Source: Reticulitermes speratus (Eukaryota; Arthropoda; Insecta; Blattodea; Rhinotermitidae). Taken from it: DNA of 64,000 bases. The notes beneath the pieces are model-generated. The model made no database searches. It was not told where the DNA came from and was given only the letters and a program-made list of their open reading frames with translations. Position numbers and translations under genes: made by a program. The first letter of the stretch is position 1, and each line of letters starts with the position of its first letter. Location: positions 62,001 to 126,000 of the forward strand of contig JAJKFL010000003.1 in the NCBI GenBank assembly GCA_021186555.1. Direction: 5' to 3'. Positions 35,114 to 44,149 of this stretch are shown piece by piece.

Positions 35114-35323
35114 TTTTGTACGACAGATAAAAAGATAGAAGGAAGGGTAGAAGTGACGGGAAGACGAGAAAGAAGACGCAAGCAGTTACTGGATGATCTT
35201 AAGGAACGTAGAGAATACAGGAAGTTGAAAGAGGAAGCACTAGATTGCACTCAGTGGAGAACTCCCTTTGGAAGGGGCAATGAACCACTCGTAAGACAGA
35301 CTACAGTATTGATGAAAGAATGA
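35114..35323 (+). pseudogene. C-terminal end of a LINE-type ORF
   Basis: Seventy codons, including the stop at 35321-35323, read 'KIEGRVEVTGRRERRRKQLL', 'DDLKERREYRKLKEEALD' and 'WRTPFGRGNEPLVRQTT'. This GRIEVTGRRGRRRKQLLDDL-type ending recurs in insect retroelement proteins (from memory). A stop at 35111 closes the frame upstream, so only the tail was inserted. A 63-codon minus frame over the same bases is its shadow. Confidence 0.6.
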
Positions 35324-36100
35324 CAGATAAGAAATATGTATTAGGAATAATGCTTTCAACTTATTGTGGATTGTAAAGTGCTGTGTTGCGTAAATTATGG
35401 ATAATAACAAAGCGTGAGTTTATGTTATGTGTAATGTGTCTTTTAAATGTAGATGGCTACGATTAAAATTGTGAAGGCTTGCATGTATTTGTGTCACGGA
35501 TGTGCAACAGAGCGATGGTCGTCGCCATATGGCAGTTCATTATGACGTGTACGATGGTCAATGGACAGCAAGTAGAGGTTCTCTGAAGTGTTGTTTGGAT
35601 TGCACAATGTTTAACAATTATATTTCATTCAAGTGTTCATTTGGGTGAAACATAATTTTTAATCACTGTATTTTTCTGAATTTGATTTTTTCATTGCAAC
35701 AATGTAATGAATTCAGGAGAGTAAATATGAAGTACCTTTCAACACTCTGCTACTGCCGCCACTGCTCTGCATTAGTTTAGAAACGGTTGCTATGGGAAAC
35801 TTCGAATCAGATATGACGTCAGACAGTATGGAGGTCGATTGACGGGAGAGTGAGTAGGTCTCCCTCCCGCTGTTTTACAAAGCTCGCTCAGTTCTGTGCC
35901 AATAAGAACGGACCCCACGTGTCACTCCGTGAAGTCCGATGTACTCGTACCTGTGCAGTTGTTCCTTGCTTGCTTCCCTAATGTTCTTTCCTTCACAACA
36001 TGATTGTATTAAACTAATGGAAGCTCCCTCCCCCTTTGTTGAAATAAACTCTACTGCTTTCTAAAGGATGTCATCTCGTTGTGTTCTTAATAGTACAAAA
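35324..36100. other. no gene seen
   Basis: No recognised element or exon. A CpG-containing stretch near 35760-35990 is mildly GC-richer than its surroundings. Confidence 0.4.
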
Positions 36101-36344
36101 ATAAATCAGTGTCTATCCAAATACAACTAAATTCTATTTATTACATAGAACATGTTTCGACATATCTCAAGTTACCCTCAGGTTCAGAGTTGGTTTTTAA
36201 AAACATATTACATAATGCATACTTCTTCCTTAACAGGTTTTTTAAAAACCAACTGTGAACCTGAGGATGATCTGAGATAGGTCGAAACATGTAGTTATAT
36301 ATAATAAATAGAATTTAGTTGTGTTTGGACAAACACTGATTTAT
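36101..36344. mobile_element. palindromic element, about 245 bp, with hammerhead-like arms
   Basis: Left end ATAAATCAGTGTCTATCCAA is mirrored by right end TTGGACAAACACTGATTTAT. Inside, ACTAAATTCTATTTATTA and its inverse follow, then CATGTTTCGAC / GTCGAAACATG, then GTTCAGAGTTGGTTTTTAAA and its inverse around a 40-bp centre. The arms differ at several sites, so it is not a recent fold-back artefact. No protein. Confidence 0.75.
36250..36315 (+). ncRNA. hammerhead-like ribozyme motif, right arm
   Basis: CTGAGGA (36261-36267), one U, stem II GATCT/AGGTC (36269-36273 with 36279-36283, one G-U pair), GAAA (36284-36287), palindromic spacer ACATGT (36287-36292), A at 36293. Stem I proximal pairs AAC/GTT next to the core, and distal CAACT pairs with AGTTG further out. 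The left arm has CTGAGGG on the minus strand, so only the right arm keeps a complete core. Confidence 0.4.
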
Positions 36345-36374
36345 TTTTTTAAATCTGCTGCAATAATGAAGAGC

Positions 36375-36800
36375 TTCATGATATGAACTTCTCACCAGAT
36401 ATTACAGCAGATTAGCCAGTCAAGGAGAATGAGATGGGCAGGGCATGTAGCACGTTTGTGGAAGGAATACATACTAATACATAATACAGTATACATACAT
36501 AGATAGATACATACATACATACACACACACATACATACATACATACATACATACATACATACATACATACATACATACATACAAATACATAACATATACA
36601 TACATATATACATACAGGCTTTTGGTGGGGAAAGCGGAGGAAAGAGACGATTTGAGAGCCCAAGACGTAGATGGGATGATAATGTTAAATTTTATCTTAA
36701 GGAAGTCTGACGGGAGGGTGTTGACTGGACTCATCTGGCACAGAATGCAGAGAAGTGGCGCATTGTTGTGGACACGATAATTAACATTGACTGCTAGTGT
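36375..36800 (+). pseudogene. RTE-like LINE tail split by an (ACAT)n microsatellite
   Basis: Before the microsatellite the frames give 'NEELHDMNFSPDIT' and 'SRRMRWAGHVARLWKEY'. After it they give 'GGKRRFESPRRRWDDNVKFY', 'LKEV', stop, 'REGVDWTHLAQNAEKWRIVV'. Together these make the same C-terminus as at 33388-33620, on the other strand. The microsatellite sits where the family normally has about 10-15 residues. Confidence 0.75.
36490..36618. repeat. (ACAT)n microsatellite
   Basis: Long ACATACAT runs with ACACACAC and AGATAGAT interruptions, inserted in or expanded from the LINE tail. Minus frames rich in Met-Tyr-Val-Cys are products of the repeat. Confidence 0.97.
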
Positions 36801-37467
36801 CCCAAGGACAGTGCTCCATGTGCTTACTTGGTTAGTTCTATAGTTACGTCGCGTCGGTACAAAGAACAGCAATGGCATAAAGTGTGATTTCACACGTGCC
36901 TTCATCGCCCTGTAACGTTAATCCTTCAAAGGCGAAGTCACTTTGCAACTGAATGTCAGTAAGTCTGTCTGTCTTGGTTTCGATCTCCCTCCTCTGGAGC
37001 TCATAACAGTCCGTAGCATGCAGTGAATCTGACCGTTGTAGTCACAGTCGCCTGTCTGTCCTCTGTCTTGTGTCCAGCGTCATGTCCTTTGTTAAGTACA
37101 TGTGTGTACATATGTGCTCGTACATTTTGAGAAAACAGAAAATTAAACAGTTGCATTCACAATGGTATATATACACACATAATTTCTTTAGGTCCTTGTC
37201 AGTCCAGGCCTTGCAAAACAGATTTTGCCCCTTTTAATTAGCTCACACACAATGTAGAACTTAACATAGATACCGCTCATAGAAGCTACAGTAGCAATTA
37301 TTGTTAGCTACAAATAAGTATAACGTACCGCATATTAATGCGGGTGTTGAAAATGACCTTCTTGTACTCGCAGACATGCTTGATGCCTGGTAAACGTAAC
37401 TCTTGTTTTTTGTCCATAAATTGCCTGTACTGTGCAACTGGTAATTTGTCTGAGACCTTCCTGTATG

Positions 37468-37495
37468 TATGTGTGTGTGTGTGTGTGTGTGTTTG
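37468..37495. repeat. (TG)n microsatellite
   Basis: An uninterrupted TGTGTG run of about 28 bp, just upstream of the 30-bp array. Confidence 0.95.
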
Positions 37496-37528
37496 TTGAT
37501 GTTGTTATAAACGTTGTTTTGAATCATC

Positions 37529-37913
37529 CCACAGATAATATTCACATGGCCATCATCCCCACAGATAATATTCACATGGCTATCATCCCCACAGATAATA
37601 TTCACATGGCCATCATCCCCACATATAATATTCACATGGCCATCATCCCCACAGATAACATTCACATGGCTATCATCCCCACAGATAATATTCACATGGC
37701 CATCATCCCCACATATAATATTCACATGGCCATCATCCCCACAGATAATATTCACATGGCCATCATCCCCACATATAATATTCACATGGCCATCATCCCC
37801 ACAGATAATATTCACATGGCTATCATCCCCACAGATAATATTCACATGGCCATCATCCCCACATATAATATTCACATGGCCATCATCCCCACAGATAATA
37901 TTCACATGGCCCC
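37529..37913. repeat. 30-bp tandem array, about 13 units
   Basis: The unit reads CCCCACAGATAATATTCACA followed by TGGCCATCAT. Two single-base variants (AGAT/ATAT and GCC/GCT) recur in a partly periodic order. The period is divisible by three, so frames are open on both strands (10 residues per unit). Not a gene in my view. Confidence 0.95.
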
Positions 37914-37997
37914 TTATCGGGTGAACCAGCAGGCCAAAAGGACAAGAATCTCATTCGGACCCAAAAGAAGCCTTGCAATTTTGAGTTTATGTGTTCG

Positions 37998-38043
37998 AGT
38001 GGCCTGAGGATGACCTTGTAATTGGTCGAAACATATAGCCACT
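37998..38043 (+). ncRNA. hammerhead-like ribozyme motif, best-formed copy
   Basis: Stem I AGTGGC (37998-38003) pairs perfectly with GCCACT (38038-38043). The core CTGAGGA is at 38004-38010. After one unpaired U, stem II GACC/GGTC (38012-38015 with 38024-38027) closes an 8-nt loop. GAAA is at 38028-38031. The spacer ACATAT can form a single A-U pair with a CATA loop as a minimal stem III, or could pair between two molecules. The predicted cut is after A38037. All invariant core bases (CUGA, GA, GAAA, U16.1, H17) are present; the extra U before stem II is the one departure. Confidence 0.5.
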
Positions 38044-38149
38044 TATTATGTAATTTAACATGATGCAATTAGTTGTATCGATGGCGTAAATAGCTATGTT
38101 TTAAGACATATGAGATTTGAAGTTTTTACAGCGGTTTGCTCATGATTCC

Positions 38150-38256
38150 GGTCTCCTGGGATGTGACATTTTGTCGCTGGGTAAGTGACTCCGACCTTTC
38201 AAAGGGACGTCGGCAGTCACTCATCCAATGACAGCGCGTCACATCTCAGAAGACCT
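38150..38256. repeat. palindromic element, about 107 bp
   Basis: GGTCTCCTGGGATGTGACA at the left faces GTCACATCTCAGAAGACC at the right, with AGTGACTCCGACC / GACGTCGGCAGTCACT inside. The outer phrase CTTCTGGGATGTGACA is shared with the element at 48883-49085, so they are relatives. Confidence 0.65.
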
Positions 38257-38259
38257 GCA

Positions 38260-39980
38260 TCCTCGACGTCTAATCATTCGGTCCCCAGTAATGTTAGGTA
38301 AGCCGGCCATTGCATTGTTCACTGTATGAGCTGTTGTGCCGCCTCGCTGGATGAACCGTGCTCCTGCTCCACGTAATTTAAATTTCCAGAGAATGTTAAG
38401 AGAATTGGTCCAATTTACGTTTCTGAATTTATTATCTCCGAAAACGTGTTTAGTTCGATTACTCTTTTTGCACTGACTGCCCTCTTAATTTCATTCAACA
38501 CCACATTACTTGTTACACTAAAACCATCTGCCGACCAGTATTTATCATTTTGCTAATTTAAGTGGTCGTTTAATTGAAACTTATAACCGATTATATAGCC
38601 TTTTCGAGGTAGGAAAGAAGTTAGTTGGAGTGAAGGCAGCTTAGGATATGAGGGGAGCAGGGATTCAAATAAGTCAGTTGACCAGCCAGCACTAGCCGTG
38701 TGAGGTTACGCACAGAATGCTGGGAGTAGAGAAAGAGAAAAAATTCAAACAGTTGTGCTCCAACCGCCCGCTGGTCAGTTAAGGCGATACAGACGTTAAA
38801 GAGAAGAAGTTGTTATAAATTGTGAATTAATATGTAATGTGGTTTGATGTTTTTGCAAATATATTAGCTTAAATATCATCTAATTAAGTTTTACTGAATT
38901 GTTTACTACCGTGTGAGTGTTAGAATTGAAGGTAACCTAAAGAAATTAACAGTGGTACGTCCATCGTCAACGCGCCTACCTCGTAATATTTCCTGAGGTA
39001 AGACATGCTCTCCACTGAACAAGCTAGCAGCTGATCCTCTTACCTATATACGTGAAGTATCGTAGTAAAACTACAGACAGCTACTAATTGTGCAGAGACG
39101 TAAGAGTAAAGATCAGTTAAAAACTCTGCCTTATCTGTAAAATAAATTAGGATTTGATAGATTTCACCTCAACACGCTGCTCCACAGAACCAGTTAAAAA
39201 AGCCCATAGTCTCGCTACATATTCTGCCTCTTGGAGATTTAAAAAAATGTAAACTTCAATGGCTTTAAATCAAAAGATTATGTAGCTCTGTACAAAACAC
39301 TTTGATGCACCTAGTTCCTGGGATGACTGTCTTAAATATTTAAATGAAGATGTTTCTAAACATGCTCCAATATATCTAACGTTTCTTGTGAAATGTCATG
39401 TCATGTTCGCTCTCGCTTCTTCTCTGACAAGGAATACGTTATAAATTTGTTCACAGGAATTTCAAAGGTATTTTAACGCAGGGAAACCGGCTTCCAATTT
39501 TAATACAGCGCTTTTGGTATGATTTATTTCTAATATAGTTTTCGACTACAAACACCTCCTGCGTTACACTGCAATTCATAATTTACTACTGTTGCGCGCA
39601 ACTAACGAAGCCCGTCTGTTCTGGTCTTGTCGATATATATATATGACTAAGCCTTTATTTGATGTTGTGAATCGAAACCCGCGGCAATCAAGCTACCGTA
39701 AATGAGACAAGAAACTTTAAGCCAGCCAGTAGCGTGGTCTCGTATTTTGTGACTTACATTATTGCAAGATATCTAATGAGGTCTTTTGAACGGTATTTAT
39801 AACGGCGTATTTTTCATGAATAGAACTTCCGATGTAGTTTTCCTTATTGGTGTGTGTCCGTTGCATTTACAAAACAGTAAGAATATTCACATCGCTGTTT
39901 AGGCACTGTGGGCTACATTTAAAGTAGCGCATATTTAGACAAGTGTTTTGATTAATATTTCAACAAAGAGGTTAAAGAGC
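38260..39980. other. no gene seen
   Basis: AT-rich sequence with no recognised repeat family or exon. Confidence 0.45.
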
Positions 39981-39984
39981 GTAA

Positions 39985-40245
39985 TTGGTATTGAGACTAG
40001 GCTACGAGCTGGACGCTCTGGGATTCGAATCCCTGCAGGGAGAAAAGGCCTTTCTCTTTTCCAAAACGATCAGACCGGCTCGGGGACCCACCCATCCTCT
40101 TATTTAACAGGTGACGGTGTTGTTTACTGGCGGTAAAGCGCCGGGCGTGAAATTACGCTATCATCTCCTTCCAGCGCCGAGGTTAAGAACGAGTGGAGCT
40201 ATATGCAAACTCCCCCTATATTTCCTGATGGCGTGGACATTTTCA
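39985..40245 (+). mobile_element. tRNA-derived SINE, family B, best head
   Basis: The head 'GGCTACGAGCTGGACGCTCT' leads to an intact B box 'GGGATTCGAATCCC' (40019-40032). The body holds 'CAGACCGGCTCGGGGACCCA', 'GGCGGTAAAGCGCCGGGCG', 'GCGCCGAGGTTAAGA' and 'GAGTGGAGCTATA'. The B box proves the tRNA origin of family B. Confidence 0.8.
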
Positions 40246-40554
40246 GAAAAGAGGCTAAGCTGTAAACAAAATGGCAAACGCCACAGACAACCATCCAAAA
40301 CACAATCTTATGAAAATGAACTTGAACACTTAAACATATACGTCAGTGATAGCGAAATGGACTTCCCTCCTGGGCAAAGAAGCCTCAGGCCGATAACTAT
40401 CTTGCCTCATATTCAACGGATATTTCTCCGAAGACGTTAAACAAGAACTTTAGTTCCAGTAACTGACGTGAGGTATGGGAAAGCATAATGATTGTACAGA
40501 CGCTGAGAAGGATGAAGCATGTAACTGCTGTGAATGAAACGTTGAGCGACCGGT

Positions 40555-40966
40555 TGTATGTATAAATAGTGCAGTTACAAGTGTTAGGTTTTGCATTTTG
40601 TATGTATAAATAGTGCAGTTACAAGTGTTAGGTGTTGCATTTTGTATGTATAAATAGTGCAGTTACAAGTGTTGTTAGGTGTTGCATTTTGTATGTATAA
40701 ATAGTGCAGTTACAAGTGTTGTTAGGTGTTGCATTTTGTATGTATAAATAGTGCAGTTACAAGTGTTAGGTGTTGCATTTTGTATGTATAAATAGTGCAG
40801 TTACAAGTGTTGTTAGGTGTTGCATTTTGTGTGTATAAATAGTGCAGTTACAAGTGTTGTTAGGTGTTGCATTTTGTATGTATAAATAGTGCAGTTACAA
40901 GTGTTAGGTGTTGCATTTTGTATGTATAAATAATGCAGTTACAAGTGTTAAGTGTTGCATTTTGTA
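40555..40966. repeat. 44/47-bp tandem array, 9 units
   Basis: The unit begins TGTATAAATAGTGCAGTTAC and ends TGTTGCATTTTGTA. Units differ by presence or absence of an extra GTT after AAGTGTT, giving 47 or 44 bp in an interspersed order. Every unit holds TATAAATA, a TATA-box-like sequence, but no start-site evidence exists. Confidence 0.95.
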
Positions 40967-40969
40967 TTA

Positions 40970-41525
40970 CTTATTTTATTATGTACGCCAAATATTTATC
41001 TCTCTTCCGAAAGATTTTTTTTAAATTTCTCCCCAGATTTTATACAACTTCTGAACGTAGTCCATATTTGGATTCGATATCTTCGGCAGGTTTACTCATC
41101 CTATATTGTAAAAATTACAATTCTCAAAATTTCATTGCCAGTATTGTTACGCCAAAAACAAGACTTTACAGCCAAAAGAACGTTTTGTGCATATGTGACT
41201 TTTTTATTTGATGCCGTAGCCTTAAATTAATAACCCAAAAGTGGTAGCCCGCATTTGGAACTTCTCCTCTAACAGCAACTTAGTTACTTGAACGGCCGTA
41301 TGCTTGACCATCGCCAAGTTTAACCTCTTATCCGATAACTATCTGTAATCGCTTCCCGTTGGCTCGCTTAACATTTATAACCAGTACACTCATTGACCCT
41401 TTCCCAAGCTGAATAACGGAGAGGTTGTCGGTAATTTATGCGTCGCCTACAGACGCTATGCGCAATCCATTGGAGCAAAGCGTGTTTATGTATGATGCGT
41501 AAATTAAATAGAGTTCCTTATAAGA
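40970..41525. other. no gene seen
   Basis: Two overlapping plus frames of 92 codons (40933-41230) share bases in different registers. Neither has a recognised domain. Confidence 0.4.
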
Positions 41526-41527
41526 AG

Positions 41528-41797
41528 GTAAAGGTCAAGCTATCCCTGTACAGGCCTGGACAGGCCCTTAGCGCCCCGGGAGGTTGAGGCTCGCAGAATT
41601 TCTAGACAATCGGCACATCAAGGTGGCACGGTGGTCAGCCCTACGAACCGACTTTCTTTAGCCTCCAGGAGATAACCTGATACTCATTTCAGTTATATTT
41701 TGAGTAGACCAGAAGAATTAAGTCAATGAAAAATCTAACCCGCGACCTTCCGGCTTGTAGCGCAGTGCTTCAACCAACTGCGCCACCGGGTACCTCC
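41528..41797 (-). mobile_element. tRNA-derived SINE, family C
   Basis: Minus-strand head 'CCGGTGGCGCAGTTGGTTGA', then 'AGCCGGAAGGTCGCGGGTTA' where the B box starts to decay, and a 3' end with 'CCAGGCCTGTACAGGGATAG' and 'CTTGACCTTTACCTT'. Collinear with 22990-23272. Confidence 0.85.
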
Positions 41798-42324
41798 GGC
41801 AAGAAAAGAATTTGTAAATACGTGAAGAGGTTTTGAGCAGCAGTTTCAATTCTAGGCAGTAAGAGAACACGCAGAAAACAAGTGCTAATGGGTAAAAAAT
41901 TAGACGAAATTTGTGCTAGATTGGAGGCACCTCAAAGGAAATCGTGGGATCGACTTACACAGTAAAGGCACGTCTGCATAATTAGCATAAACTGCAACAA
42001 AACTGATGCATTTGCACCCACTCTGGTGAAACAACTGTGGATGGCAAACCCTATGACCCAGTTCGTGAAACAAGACATAATTTTGTGACTGGTACCTTCA
42101 AGCTGGGGGGGGGGGGCACGCTAAGGAGGTAGACCGCACTCTCTTTCTGTTTAATAATGAAGTTTGATTCTGTCTCAGTGGATACATGAATTCCGCGAAG
42201 TGTCATTACATGATTGTAAGGTTGGTGTGTGGTGTGATCTGTATCCGATTACAGGAGTCTGTGCCCGTTTTTCTTAGAAAGACATTTCAACAGCACACAT
42301 AGCAAATAATTCTATGCATTTGCT

Positions 42325-42915
42325 TAATTAAAATCCAAATATTTGCACATGCAAAGCTATATACATATGATATTCCCTCCTACATGTTTCGGCGGTCGAC
42401 CGCCATCATTAAGTTAGAAGACAGGCCCCGCACGGCGCAGAATACACCAACCATACAGGCACATAATCCACTACCTATTGAAACAAACATAGATGTTCTT
42501 ATGTCAACAGCATAATATAGCCACGTAATACAAAAAGCCGAATTCCACATGCATACGTGACGCCGTGCCACATTCTGCAATATCAAGAGTAGAATACCTA
42601 CTAGGATATAAAGTGCTTACCCACATTAGTATATCGTAAATCAAGATTAGCCTATAATAAAATTTACGGGGTCTGAGAAACTTGTAACGAATTTTAAATC
42701 AAACATATCATCATTCTGATATATTTTATTTTTCAGCAGGCGATAACTATACCATTTTAACTTATATGCTTACATAAGCAATGGCTTCATTAGGTTTTAA
42801 ACTACAGGTATAGGTTTTAGGTGTTACTGCCTGATGTTGACGGCCGGCCGCCGAAACATGTAGGAGGGAATATCATACGTATATATGCTTTGTATGTGCA
42901 AGTAGTTGGTTTTTT
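42325..42915. mobile_element. inverted-repeat element with GAAACATGTA arms, about 590 bp
   Basis: The left arm (GCACATGCAAAGCTATATAC, then GATATTCCCTCCTACATGTT and TCGGCGG) is mirrored at 42840-42905 (CCGCCGAAACATGTAGGAGG, GAATATCATACGTATATATG, CTTTGTATGTGC). Both arms carry a strong GC hairpin before GAAACATGTA: GGCGG/CCGCC on the left and a GGCCGGCC-containing palindrome on the right. The CTGANGA core is mutated in both (TTAATGA; CTGATGT). Centre non-coding. Confidence 0.75.
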
Positions 42916-43561
42916 AAGAAAATAATTGTAATATTTTGAAAGAAATAAACAATATAAAAATGATTCTATGCATTGTGAGTCTTTTAGGTGGCAGAATGAT
43001 GAGCAGGGTACTGTGGCCTCATCTTTCGCAAGGTCTGAACACGAGCAATCGATTTTCAGTTGTGGGGCATGTTAAAGGATAAAATGCAATAATAAGCCTC
43101 TCACTGAAGACTAGCTGTACAAAAGAATGCATGCAGGCTATAATGCCATAAATTTCTACATGCAATCAACAACATGTCGCTCGAAGTGACGTGTGTCTGC
43201 GAGCCGAAGGAGACCATTTGTATCACATTCCTTAAATATGGTGTGTAATAATGTAGTATTATTAGCCGTTGTGCCGGGACATTTATTGTGGAACATCTTA
43301 TACGCTCAGCGCACACAGACTAACCATTTTCCTCCTCCCCCTCCCCCAACCATCTTCTACCTAGTCTAGCCCATTGCTGATACACACTCTGTCGTGTCTT
43401 GTTCTAGTCTATGCATCGTGGGAAATTTCGTCTCCATCCAGACTTCAAAATTTTGGTTTCGGACCACAGTGCAAGACCATACCGGCCAGCACGCGTTGTG
43501 TTTCTCTTTTAAGTTAATACAACTTTATAAAGTTTTCTTTTGTTTTTTTTTCCTTTGGAAG

Positions 43562-43622
43562 TAAATGAGTGGGGAAGAGAGCAGAAGGATATATCGACTT
43601 TTGATAAATAAGAGTTATGAAA
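43562..43622 (+). CDS. possible small coding exon
   Basis: A T-rich tract (43535-43556, TTTTGTTTTTTTTTCC) and AG at 43560-43561 are followed by an ATG at 43565. The open segment reads MSGEESRRIYRLLINKSYE and ends at a consensus splice donor GTAAGT (43623-43628). An acceptor, an ATG in a usable context and a perfect donor within 70 bp is suggestive, but so short an exon can arise by chance in 64 kb. It lies 20 kb upstream of, and on the same strand as, the exon at 63333. No family recognised. Confidence 0.2.
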
Positions 43623-43970
43623 GTAAGTATTGTATATTTTTATTTATTTCTTGTTATGAAATTGTTAAGCTTACTATTTGTGTATCTTATCTCTTGTTTC
43701 CTTTTCAAACCTTGGCTTCCAAACCACGATAAAGGGGACAGCTCTGCAATATAATAACTAAAACGCGTGGACCCCTACTCACGGTTAATTGGAATTAGCG
43801 CCGAGCCCTGCGCTGAATGCCGTAATGCGAAACAGTCTGAAAGAAAAGTAATGCGATTTGTCGGATAACATATCTCTGTAATTTACGTTGCGCTGCATTT
43901 TTGCAGTTTTGCAAATGTAATTGTATCACTTCTGTTTGCTGCTGGCTAAATTTTGTGATAAAACAAATAG

Positions 43971-44145
43971 ACCGTATCTTAGCTCAGACGGGTAGTCGCT
44001 GGCCTCTCACCCCGAAGGTTCAAGTGAGGTCCCAGGCTGGTAATTGTGGGTGTCTGATGTGAACATAATGGCACTCGGACAGGATTTATTCTAAGTACGT
44101 CGGCTGTCCCCTTTCAGTATCATTCCACCGACGTTAAATATTCAT
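43971..44145 (+). mobile_element. tRNA-derived SINE, family A
   Basis: 'CTTAGCTCAGACGGGTAGTC' forms an A box and 'GAAGGTTCAAGTGAGGTCCC' a B box; 'GGCACTCGGACAGGATTTAT', 'TCTAAGTACGTCGGCTGTCC' and 'ATTCCACCGACG' then match the family A body. It ends in an ATTT-rich tail. Confidence 0.75.
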
Positions 44146-44149
44146 TTAT

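Noticed and set aside
36392..36905. Minus-strand frames of 73-143 codons rich in Met-Tyr-Val-Cys
   Set aside because: They translate the (ACAT)n microsatellite.
37261..38007. Open frames on both strands with NIICGDDGHV or NIHMAIIPTD repeats
   Set aside because: They are the 30-bp tandem array translated in two directions, ending in unrelated flanks.
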